DNA from: Petrolisthes cinctipes
Lineage: Eukaryota; Arthropoda; Malacostraca; Decapoda; Porcellanidae
DNA length: 64,000 bases
Assembly: GCA_033782935.1 (NCBI GenBank)
Contig: JAWQEG010000623.1
Coordinates: 1,010,001-1,074,000 of the forward strand
Direction of reading: 5' to 3'
The position numbers and the translations under genes are program-made. The notes under the pieces are model-generated. The model made no database searches. It worked only from the letters and a program-made list of their open reading frames with translations, and was not told the DNA's origin. Of this stretch, positions 29,097 through 41,400 are shown one piece after another; position 1 is the first letter of the stretch, and the number at the start of each line of letters is the position of its first letter.

Positions 29097-31862
29097 AGTA
29101 GGCATGTACAGATCGCTTCTGGGACCCAAAAATATTGAATTTTCCGTTGTTTTGAGCGTGAATCTGAGATTTAAACGGGTACTGAAGATGCATGCAGATA
29201 TCGACTTAATGCACGTAAAATATCAATTTTTGAGCATGTTTTGGGTCTGTATCTTGAAAACATTTTAGCAAGGAGTAGGCATGTACAGATCGCTTCTGGG
29301 ACCCAAAAATTCGGTATTTTTGGGTGTTTTGATCCTGAATTTGAGATATAAACGGGTACAGAAGATGCATGCATATATCGACTTTGGGCACCTAAACTAT
29401 CGATTTTCAGCATGTTTTTGGCCCCAATTCTGAAAATACTCTAACACGGAGTAGGCATGTACAGATTGCTTCAGGGACACAAAAATATCGAATTTTTGGG
29501 TGTTTTGAGTCTGAATTTGAGATATAAACGGGTACTGAAGATGCATGCACATATCGACTTTAGCATCCAAAATATCGATTTTGAGCATGTTTTGGGCCTG
29601 TATTTCGAAAATACTCTAACACGAAGTAGGCATGTACAAATCGCTTATGGGACACAAAAATATCGAATTTTCGGGAGATTGGAGGCTGAATTTGAGATAT
29701 AAATGGGTACAGAAGATGCATGCACATATTGACTTTGGCAACCTAAAATATCGATTTTGAGCATGTTTTGGGTCTGTATCTTGAAAACATTCTAGAAAAG
29801 AGTAGGCATGTACAGATCGCTTCTGGGACGAAAAAATACCGAATTTTTGGGTGTTTTGAGCCAGAATTTGAGATATAAACGGGTACAGAAGATGCATACA
29901 CATATTGACTTTGGCAACCTGAAATATCGATTTTGAGCATATTTTGGGTCTGAATGTTAAAAACATTCAAAGAAGGAGTAGGTATGTACAGATCGCTTCT
30001 GGAACCTAAACATATTGAATTTTCGGGAGTTTTGAGCCTGAATTTGGGATATAAACGGGTACAGAAGATCCATGAACATATCGACATTGGGCACCTAAAA
30101 TATCAATTTTTAGCATGTTTTGGGCCTATATTTTGAAAATATTCTAGCACTGAGTAGGCATGTACAGATCGCTTCTGGGACCGAAAAATATCGAATTTTC
30201 AGGTGTTTTGAGCCTGAATTTGAGATATAAACGGGTACAAAAGATGTACGCACATATCGACTTTGGACACCTGAAATATCGATTTTTAGCATGTTTTAGG
30301 CCTATATTTTGAAAACGTTCAAGCAAGGAGTAGGCATGTATAGATCGCTTCTGGAACCCAAAAATATTGAAATTTCGGTAGTTTTGAGCCGGAATTTATA
30401 ATATAAACAAGTACTGAAGATGCATGCATATATCGACTTTTTACCCCTAAAATATCGATTTTGTGCATGTCATGGGTCTTTATCTTGAAAAAATCTAGAA
30501 AGGAGTAGGCATGTACAGATCGCTTCTGGGACGCAAAAATACCGAATTTTTGGGTGTTTTGAGCCAGAATTTGAGATATAAACGGGTACAGAAGATGCAT
30601 GCATATATCGACTTTGGGCACCTAAACTATCGATTTTCAGCATGTTTTTGGCCCGTATTGTGAAAATACTCTAACACGGAGTAGGCATGTACAAATCGCT
30701 TCTGGGACACAAAAATATCGAATTTTCGGGTAATTGGAGCCTGAATTTGAGATATAAATGGGTACAGAAGATGCATGCACATATCGACTTTGGACACCTA
30801 AATTATTGATTTTTAGCATTTTTGAGCCTATATTTTGAAAACATTCTAGCACTGAGTAGGCATGTACAGATCGCTTCTAGCACCCAATAATATTGAATTT
30901 TCCGTTGTTTTGAGCGTGAATTTGAGATTTAAACGGGTACTGAAGATGCATGCAGATATCGACTTAATGCACGTAAAATATCAATTTTGAGCATGTTTTG
31001 GGTCTGTATCTTGAAAACATTCTATCAAGGAGTAGGCATGTACAGATTGCTTCTGGGACCCAAAAATACCGAATTTTCGGGTGTTTTGAGCCTGAATTTG
31101 AGATATAAACGGGTACAGAAGATGCATGCATATATCGACTTTGGGCACCTAAACTATCGATTTTCAGCATGTTTTGGCCCTATATTTTGAAAATATTCTA
31201 GCAATGAGTAGGCATGTACAGATCGTTCTGTGACCCAAAAATTTTGAATTTTCGGGTGTTTTCAGCCTGAATTTGGGATATAAACGGGTACAGAAGATGC
31301 ATGCACATATCGACTTTAGCATCCAAAATATCGATTTTGAGCATGTTTTGGGCCTGTATTTTGAAAATACTCTAACACAAAGTAGGCATGTACAAATTGC
31401 TTCTGGGACACAAAAATATCGAATTTTCGGGTGTTTTAAGCCCAAATTTGAGATATAAACGGGTACGGAAATTCCATCCACATATCGACTTTGGACACCT
31501 AAATTATCGATTTTTAGCATGTTTTGAGCCTATATTATGAAAACATTTTAGCACTGAGTAGGCATGTACAGATCGCTTCTGGGACCCAAAAATATTGAAT
31601 TTTCCGTTGTTTTGAGCGTGAATCTGAGATTTAAACGGGTACTGAAGATGCATGCAGATATCGACTTAATGCACGTAAAATATCAATTTTTGAGCATGTT
31701 TTGGGTCTGTATCTTGAAAACATTTTAGCAAGGAGTAGGCATGTACAGATCGCTTCTGGGACCCAAAAATACCAAATTATTGGGTGTTTTGAGCCTGAAT
31801 TTGAGATATAAACGGGTACAGAAGATGCATGCATATATCGACTTTGGGCACCTAAACTATCG
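29097..31862. repeat. 2,461/2,460-bp satellite block, copy 2 plus partial copy 3
   Basis: Second copy of the 14-monomer block to about 31556, then roughly 300 bp of a third copy. A 1-bp deletion near 30490 (six A against AACAA near 28030) changes the later offset from 2,461 to 2,460. A 5-bp loop inversion distinguishes this copy at 29311-29315. After about 31862 the third copy ends and the sequence joins another monomer order. Confidence 0.88.
29311..29315. other. 5-bp microinversion between duplicated blocks
   Basis: Copy 1 of the 2,461-bp block reads AAAAATACCGAATTTTT (loop at 26850-26854). Copy 2 reads AAAAATTCGGTATTTTT at the matching place. The inner five bases ACCGA are replaced by their reverse complement TCGGT between an unchanged 6-bp inverted repeat AAAAAT/ATTTTT. 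One inversion event explains what would otherwise need several adjacent substitutions. Confidence 0.8.
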
Positions 31863-33390
31863 ATTTTTAGCATGTTTTGGGCCTATATTTTAGAAATATT
31901 CTAGCAATGATTAGGCATGTACAGATCGCTTCTGGGACCCAAAAATATCGAATTTTCGGGTGTTTTCAGCCTGAATTTGGGATATAAACGAGTACAGAAG
32001 ATGTATACACATATTGACTTTGGCAACCTATAATATCGATTTTGAGCATGTTTTGGGTCTGTATCTTGAAAACATTCTAAGAAGGAGTAGGCATGTACAG
32101 ATCGCTTCTGGAACCCAAAAATATTGAATTTTCGGGAGTTTTGAGCCTGAATTTGGGATATAAACGGGTACAGAAGATCCATGCACATATCGACATTGGG
32201 CACATAAAATATCGATTTTTAGCATGTTTTGGGCCTTTTTTTTGAAAATATTCTAGCACTGAGTAGGCATGTACAGATCGCTTCTGGGACCGAAAAATAT
32301 CGAATTTTCAGGTGTTTTGAGCATGAATTTGGGATATAAACTGGTACAAAAGATGTATGCACATATCGACTTTGGACACCTAAAATATCGATTTTTAGAC
32401 TATTTTAAGCCTATATTTTGAAAATATTCTAGCACTGAGTAGACATGTACAGATCGCTTCGGGGACCCAAAAATATTGAATTTTTGGGTATTTTGAGCCT
32501 GAATTTGAGATATAAACGGGTACTGAAGATGCATTCACATAGCGACTTTTTGCACCTAAAATATAGATTTTGAGCAAGTTTTGAGTCTGTATTTTGAAAA
32601 CATTCTAGCAAAGAGTAGGCATGAACAGATCGGTTCTGGGACCCAATAATATCGAAATTATCGATTTTTAGCATGTTTTGAGCCTATATTTTGAAAACAT
32701 TCTAGCACTGAGTAGGCATGTACAGATCGCTTCTGGGACCGAAAAATATTGAATTTTCCGTTGTTTTGAGCGTGAATTTGAGATTTAAACGGGTACTGAA
32801 GATGCATGCAGATATCGACTTAATGAACGTAAAATATCAATTTTGAGCATATTTTGGGTCTGTATCTTGAAAACATTTTAGCAAGGAGTAGGCATGTACA
32901 GATCGCTTCTGGGACACAAAAATATCTAATTTTCGGGTGTTTTGAGCCTGAATTTGAGATATAAACGGGTACAGAAGATGCATGCACATATCGACTTTGG
33001 GCACCCAAAAAATCGATTTTTAGCATGTTTTGGGCCTATATTTTAAAAATATTCTAGCAATGAGTAGGCATGTACAGATCGCTTCTGGGACCCAAAAATA
33101 TCGAATTTTCGGGTGTTTTCAGCCTGAATTTGGGATATAAACGGGTACAGAAGATCCATACACATATTGACTTTGGCGACCTAAAATATGGATTTTGAGC
33201 ATGTTTTGGGTCTGTATCTTGAAAACATTCTATGAAGGAGTAGGCATGTAGAGATCGCTTCTGGGACACAAAAATCTCTAATTTTCGGGTGTTTTGAGTC
33301 TAAATTTGAGATATAAACGGGTACAGAAGATGCAAGCACATATCGACTTTGGGCACACAAAATATCGATTTTTAGCATGTTTTAGGCCTA
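31863..33390. repeat. Diverged mosaic satellite
   Basis: Eight full-length monomers and one 97-bp monomer at 32620-32716. Segments resemble parts of 22-26 kb and of 45-48 kb rather than their immediate neighbours. Confidence 0.78.
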
Positions 33391-35328
33391 TATTTTGAAA
33401 ATACTCTAACACGGAGTAGGCATGTACAGATCGCTTCTGGTACCCAAAAATATTGAATTTTCCGTTGTTTTGAGCGTGAATTTGAGATTTAAACGGGTAC
33501 TGAAGATGCATGCAGATATCGACTTAATGCACGTAAAATATCGATTTTTAGCATGTTTTGGGCCTGTATTTTGAAAATACTCTAACACGAAGTAGGCATG
33601 TACAGATCGCTTCTAGGACACATAAAATAATGAATTTTCGGGTTTTCTGACCCTGAATTTGAGATATATAATGGGTACAGAAGATGCATACACATATCGA
33701 CTTTGGGCACCCAAAAAATCGATTTTTAGCATGTTTTGGGCCTATATTTTAAAAATATTCTAGCAATGAGTAGGCATGTACAGATCGCTTCTGGGACCCA
33801 AAAATATCGAATTTTCGGGTGTTTTCAGCCTGAATTTGGGATATAAACGGGTACAGAAGATGCATACACATATTGACTTTGGCAACATAAAATATCGATT
33901 TTGAGCATGTTTTGGGTCTGTATCTTGAAAACATTCTAAGAAGGAGTAGGCATGTAGAGATCGCTTCTGGGACACAAAAATCTCTAATTTTCGGGTGTTT
34001 TGAGTCTGAATTTGAGATATAAACGGGTACAGAAGATGCAAGCACATATCGATTTTGGGCACACAAAATATCGATTTTTAGCATGTTTTGGGCCTATATT
34101 TTGAAAATACTCTAACACGGAGTAGGCATGTACAGATCGCTTCTGGGACATAAAAATATTGAATTTTCGGGTGTTCTGAGCCTAAATTTGGGATATAAAC
34201 AGGTACAAAAGATGAATGGACATATCAACTTTGGACAACTAAAATATCGATTTTTAGAATGTTTTAAGCCTATATTTTGAAAACATTCTAGCACTGAGTA
34301 GACATGTACAGATCGCTTCGGGGACCCAAAAATATTGAATTTTTGGGTGTTTTGAGCCTGCATTTAAGATATAAACGTTTACTGAAGATGCATGCACATA
34401 TCGACACTTTGCAACAAAAATATCGATTTTGAGCATGTTTTGGGTCCCTATCTTGAAAACATTCTAAGAATGAGTAGGCATGTACAGATCGTTTCTGGGA
34501 CACAAAAATATCTAATTTTCGGGTGTTTTAAGTCTGAATTTGAGATATAAACGGGTACAGAAGATGCAAGCACATATCGACTTTGGGCACCCATAATATC
34601 GATTTTGCGCATGTTTTGGGCATACATTTCTAAAATACTCTAACACGGAGTAGGCATGTACAGATCGCTTCTGGGACCCAAAAATATTGAATTTTGGGGT
34701 GTTCTGAGCCTGAATTTGGGATATAAACGGGTACAAAAGATGTATGCACATATCGACTTTGGACACCTACAATATCGATTTTTAGCATATTTTAAGCCTA
34801 TATTTTGAAAATATTCTAGCACTGATTAGACATATACAGATCGCTTCGGGGACCCAAAAATATTGAATTTTTGAGTGTTTTGAGCGTGAATTTGAGATTT
34901 AAACGGGTACTGAAGATGCATGCAGATATCGACTAAATGTACGTAAAATATCAATTTTGAGCATGTTTTGGGTCTGTATCTTGAAAACATTTTAGCAAGG
35001 AGTAAGCATGTACAGATCGCTTCTGGGACACAAAAATACCGAATTTTTGGGTGTTTTGAGCCTGAATTTGAGATATAAACGGGTAAAGAAGATGTATGCA
35101 TATATCGACTTTGGACACCTAAACTATCGATTTTCAGCATGTTTTGGACCTGTATTTTGAAAGTATTCTAACACGGAGTAGGCATGTACAGATCGCTACT
35201 GGGACCCAAAAATATCGAATTTTAGGGTGTTTTGAGCCTGAATTTGATATATAAACCGGTACAGAAGAAGCATGCACATATCAACTATGGGCACCTAAAA
35301 TATCGATTTTCAGCATGTTTTGGGTATG
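33391..35328. repeat. 1,938-bp satellite block, copy 1
   Basis: Eleven monomers (11 x 176 + 2). Landmarks at 33406-34503 recur at +1,938 bp. The 2-bp excess matches a GAGATATATAATGGG variant, which has an extra TA, near 33660 and 35600. Confidence 0.85.
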
Positions 35329-36496
35329 TATTTTGAAAATACTCTAACACGGAGTAGGCATGTACAGATCGCTTCTGGGACCCAAAAATATTGAATTTTC
35401 CGTTGTTTTGAGCGTGAATTTGAGATTTAAACGGGTACTGAAGATGCATGCAGATATCGACTTAATGCACGTAAAATATCGATTTTTAGCATGTTTTGGG
35501 CCTGTATTTTGAAAATACTCTAACACGAAGTAGGCATGTACAGATCGCTTCTAGGACACATAAAATAATGAATTTTCGGGTTTTCTGACCCTGAATTTGA
35601 GATATATAATGGGTACAGAAGATGCATACACATATCGACTTTGGGCACCCAAAAAATCGATTTTTAGCATGTTTTGGGCCTATATTTTAAAAATATTCTA
35701 GCAATGAGTAGGCATGTACAGATCGCTTCTGGGACCCAAAAATATCGAATTTTCGGGTGTTTTCAGACTGAATTTGGGATATAAACGGGTACAGAAGATG
35801 CATACACATATTGACTTTGGCAACATAAAATATCGATTTTGAGCATGTTTTGGGTCTGTATCTTGAAAACATTCTAAGAAGGAGTAGGCATGTAGAGATC
35901 GCTTCTGGGACACAAAAATCTCTAATTTTCGGGTGATTTGAGTCTGAATTTGAGATATAAACGGGTACAGAAGATGCAAGCACATATCGATTTTGGGCAC
36001 ACAAAATATCGATTTTTAGCATGTTTTGGGCCTATATTTTGAAAATACTCTAACACGGAGTAGGCATGTACAGATCGCTTCTGGGACATAAAAATATTGA
36101 ATTTTCGGGTGTTCTGAGCCTAAATTTGGGATATAAACGGGTACAAAAGATGAATGGACATATCAACTTTGGACAACTAAAATATCGATTTTTAGCATGT
36201 TTTAAGCCTATATTTTGAAAACATTCTAGCACTGAGTAGACATGTACAGATCGCTTCGGGGACCCAAAAATATTGAATTTTTGGGTGTTTTGAGCCTGCA
36301 TTTAAGATATAAACGTTTACTGAAGATGCATGCACATATCGACTTTTTGCAACAAAAATATCGATTTTGAGCATGTTTTGGGTCCCTATCTTGAAAACAT
36401 TCTAAGAATGAGTAGGCATGTACAGATCGTTTCTGGGACACAAAAATATCTATTTTTCCGGTGTTTTAAGTCTGAATTTGAGATATAAACGGGTAC
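35329..36496. repeat. 1,938-bp satellite block, copy 2 (partial)
   Basis: Second copy, breaking off near 36496, where GCAAGCACAT of copy 1 becomes GCATGCACAT. A second overlapping relation begins directly afterwards: 36612-37092 matches 34850-35330 at an offset of 1,762 bp. Two exchange events in different registers are therefore recorded here. Confidence 0.82.
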
Positions 36497-37705
36497 AGAA
36501 CATGCATGCACATATCGACTTGGGACACTTAAAATATCGATTTTTAGCATGTTTTGAGCCTATATTTTATAAACATTCTAGCACTGAGTAGGCATGTACA
36601 GATCGCTTCTAGGACACAAAAATATTGAATTTTTGAGTGTTTTGAGCGTGAATTTGAGATTTAAACGGGTACTGAAGATGCATGCAGATATCGACTAAAT
36701 GTACGTAAAATATCAATTTTGAGCATGTTTTGGGTCTGTATCTTGAAAACATTTTAGCAAGGAGTAAGCATGTACAGATCGCTTCAGGGACACAAAAATA
36801 CCGAATTTTTGGGTGTTTTGAGCCTGAATTTGAGATATAAACGGGTAAAGAAGATGTATGCATATATCGACTTTGGACACCTAAACTATCGATTTTCAGC
36901 ATGTTTTGGACCTGTATTTTGAAAGTATTCTAACACGGAGTAGGCATGTACAGATCGCTACTGGGACCCAAAAATATCGAATTTTGGGGTGTTTTGAGCC
37001 TGAATTTGATATATAAACCGGTACAGAAGAAGCATGCACATATCAACTATGGGCACCTAAAATATCGATTTTCAGCATGTTTTGGGTATGTATTTTGAAA
37101 ATACTCTAACACGGAGTAGGCATGTACAGATCGCTTATGGGACCCAAATATATCGAATTTTCAAGTGTTTTGAGCCTGAATTTGAGATATAAACGGGTAC
37201 AGAACATGCATGCACATATCGACTTGGGACACTTAAAATATCGATTTTTAGCATGTTTTGAGCCTATATTTTATAAATATTCTAGCACTGAGTAGGCATG
37301 TACAGATCGCTTCTAGGACACAAAAATATATAATTTTCGGGTGTTTTGAGTCTGAATTTGAAATATAAACTGGTGCAGAAGATGCAAGCACATATCGACT
37401 CTGGGCACCCAAAATATTCATTTTTAGCATGTTTTGGGCCTATATTTTGAAAATACTCTAACACGGAGTACGCATGTACCGATCGCTTCTGGGACATAAA
37501 AATATTGAATTTTCGGGTGTTCTAAGCCTAAATTTGGGATATAAACGGGTACAAAAGATGTATGGACATATCGACTTTGGACAACTAAAATATCGATTTT
37601 TAGCATGTTTTAAGCCTATATTTTGAAAACATTCTAGCACTGAGTAGACATGTACAGATTGCTTCGGGGACCCAAAAATATTGAATTTTTGAGTGTTTTG
37701 AGCGT
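36497..37705. repeat. Satellite, mosaic with 1,762-bp and 1,228-bp relations
   Basis: About seven monomers. The part at 36612-37092 matches 34850-35330. The part around 37248-37430 recurs at 38476-38658 (offset 1,228 bp, seven monomers minus 4 bp). No other structure was seen. Confidence 0.78.
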
Positions 37706-38055
37706 GAATTTAAGATTCACGGGTACTGAAGATGCATGCACATATCGACTTTTTGCAACTAAAATATCGATTTTGAGCATGTTTTGGGTCTGTATCTTGA
37801 AAACATTTTAGCAAGAAGTAGGCATGTACAGATCGCTTCTGGGACACAAAAATACCGAATTTTTGGGTGTTTTGAGCCTGAATTTGAGATATAAACGGGT
37901 AAAGAAGATGTATGCATATATCGACTTTGGACACCTAAACTATCGATTTTCAGCATGTTTTGGGCCTGTATTTTGAAAGTATTCTAACACGGAGTAGGCA
38001 TGTACAGATCGCTACTGGGACCCAAAAATATCGAATTTTTGGGTGTTTTGAGCCT
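37706..38055. repeat. 350-bp dimer repeat, copy 1
   Basis: Two monomers with a shared short deletion that gives GAATTTAAGATTCACGGG, so the unit is 350 rather than 352 bp. It is followed directly by a second copy with no difference seen on reading. Confidence 0.87.
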
Positions 38056-38405
38056 GAATTTAAGATTCACGGGTACTGAAGATGCATGCACATATCGACT
38101 TTTTGCAACTAAAATATCGATTTTGAGCATGTTTTGGGTCTGTATCTTGAAAACATTTTAGCAAGAAGTAGGCATGTACAGATCGCTTCTGGGACACAAA
38201 AATACCGAATTTTTGGGTGTTTTGAGCCTGAATTTGAGATATAAACGGGTAAAGAAGATGTATGCATATATCGACTTTGGACACCTAAACTATCGATTTT
38301 CAGCATGTTTTGGGCCTGTATTTTGAAAGTATTCTAACACGGAGTAGGCATGTACAGATCGCTACTGGGACCCAAAAATATCGAATTTTTGGGTGTTTTG
38401 AGCCT
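38056..38405. repeat. 350-bp dimer repeat, copy 2
   Basis: Copy of the preceding dimer at +350 bp, including the same short deletion. This is the simplest and apparently one of the youngest duplications in the array. Confidence 0.87.
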
Positions 38406-41400
38406 GAATTTGATATATAAACGGGTACAGAACATGCATGCACATATCGACTTGGGACACTTAAAATATCGATTTTTAGCATGTTTTGAGCCTATATTTT
38501 ATAAACATTCTAGCACTGAGTAGGCATGTACAGATCGCTTCTAAGACACAAAAATATATAATTTTCGGGTGTTTTGAGTCTGAATTTGAAATATAAACTG
38601 GTGCAGAAGATGCAAGCACATATCGACTTTGGGCACCCAAAATATTCATTTTTAGCATGTTTTGGGCCTATATTTTGAAAATACTCTAACACGGAGTACG
38701 CATGTACAGATCGCTTCTGGGACACAAAAATATCAAATTTTCGAGTGTTTCGAGCCTGAATTTGAGATATAAACGGGTACAGAAGATCCATGCACATATC
38801 GACTTTTTGCACCTAAAATATCGATTTTGAGCATGTTTTGGGTATGTATCTTGAAAACATTCTAATAAGGAGTAGGCATGTACAGATCGTTTCTGGAACA
38901 CAAAAATATCGAATTTTCGGGTGTTTCAAGCCTGAATTTGAGATATAAACGGGTACAGAAGATGCATTCACATATCGACTTTAGCACCAAAAATATCGAT
39001 TTTGAGCTTGTTTTGGGCCTGTATTTTAAAAATACTCTAACACGGAGTATGCATGTACAGATCGCTTCTGGGACACAACAATATCGAATTTTCGGGTGTT
39101 TCGAGCCTGAATTTGAGATATAAACGGGTACAGCAGATGCATGCACATATCGACTTTTTGCACATAAAATATCGATTTTGAGCATGTTTTGGGTCTGTAT
39201 CTTGAAAACATTCTAAGAAGGAGTAGACATGCACAGATCGTTTCTGGGACACAAAAATATCTAATTTTCGGGAGTTTTGAGTCTGAATTTGAGATATAAA
39301 CGGATACAGAAGATGCAAGCACATATAGACATTGGGCACCCAAAATATCGATTTTGAGCATGTTTTGGGCCTACATTTTGAAAATACTCTAACACGGAGT
39401 AGGCATGTACAGATCGCTTCTGGGAAACAAAAATATCGAATTTTGGGGTGTTCTGAGCCTGAATTTGGGATATAAACAGGTACAAAAGATGTAGGCACAT
39501 ATCGACTTTGGACACCTAAAATATCGATTTTTAGACTATTTTAAGCCTATATTTTGAAAATATTCTAGCACTGCTTAGACATGTACATATCGCTTCGGGG
39601 ACCCAAAAATATTGAATTTTTGGGTATTTTGGGCCTGCATTTGAGATATAAAAGGGTACTGAAGATGCATACACATAGCGACTTTTTGCACCTAAAATAT
39701 CGATTTTGAGCATGTTTTGGGTCTGTATTTTGAAAACATTCTAGCAAAGAGTAGGCATGAACAGATCGGTTCTGGGACCCAATAATATCGAAATTATCGA
39801 TTTTTTGCATGTTTTGAGCCTATATTTTGAAAACATTCTAGCACTGAGTAGGCATGTACAGATCGCTTCTGGGACCCAAAAATATTGAATTTTCCGTTGT
39901 TTTGAGCGTGAATTTAAGATTTAAACGGGTACTGAAGATGCATGCAGATATCGACTTAATGCACGTAAAATATCAATTTTAAGCATGTTTTGGGTCTGTA
40001 TCTTGAAAACATTTTAGCAAAGAGTAGGCATGTACAGATCGCTTCTGGGACACAAAAATATCGAATTCTCGGGTGTTTTGAGCCTGAATTTGAAATATAA
40101 ACGGGTATAGAAGATGCATGCACTGAGTAGGCATGTACAGATCGCTTCTGGAACCCAAAAATATTGAAATTTCGAAAGTTTTGAGAACGAATTTATGATA
40201 TAAAGAAGTACTGAAGATGCATGCATATATCGACTTTTTTTACCTAAAATATCGATTTTGAGCATGTTATGGGTCTGTATCTTGAGAACATTCTAGCAAG
40301 GAATAGGCATGTACAGATCGCCTCTGGGACCCAAAAATATGGAATTTTCGGGTGTTTTGAGCTTGAATTTGAGATATAAACGTGTACAGAAGATGCATGC
40401 ACATATCGACTTTGGGCACCCAAAATATCGATTTTGAGCATGTTTTTGGCCCGTATTGTGAAAATACTCTAACACGGAGTAGGCATGTACAGATTGCTTT
40501 TGGGACACAAAAATATCGAATTTTCAGGGGGTTTTGAGCCTGAATTTGAGATATAAACGGGTACAGAAGATGCATGCACATATCGACTTTGGGCACCCAA
40601 AATATCGATTTTTAGCATGTTTTGGGCCTGGATTTTGAAAATACTCTAACACGGAGTAGGCATGTACAGATCGCTTCTAGGACACATAAAATATTGAATT
40701 TTCGGGTTTTCTGAGCCTGAATTTGAGATATATAATGGGAATAGAAGATGCATGTACATATCGACTTTGGGAACCCAAAAAATCGATTTTTAGGATATTT
40801 TGGGCCTATATTTTAAAAATATTCTAGCAATGAGTAGGGATGTACAGATCGCTTCTGGGACCCAAAAATATCGAATTTTCGGGTGTTTTCAGCCTGAATT
40901 TGGGATATAAACGGGTACAGAAGATGCATACACATATTGACTTTGGCAACCTAATATATCGATTTTGAGCATGTTTTGGGTCTGTATCTTGAAAACATTC
41001 TAAGAAGGAGTAGGCATGTAGAGATCGCTTCTGGGACACAAAAATATCTAATTTTCGGGTGTTTTGAGTCTGAATTTGAGATATAAACGGATACAGAAGA
41101 TGCAAGCACATATCGACTTTGGGCACACAAAATATCAATTTTGAGTATGTTTTGAGCCAATATTTTGAAAATATTCTTGCACTGAGTATGCATGTACAGA
41201 TCGCTTCTGGGACCCAAAAATATTGAATTTTGGGATGTTCTGAGCCTGGATTTGGGATATAAACGGGTACAAAAGATGTATGCACATATCGAATTTGGAC
41301 ACCTAAAATATCGATTTTTATACTATTTTAAGCCTATATTTTGAAAATATTCTAGCACTGAGTAGACAAAAACAGATCGCTTCGGGGACCCAAAAATATT

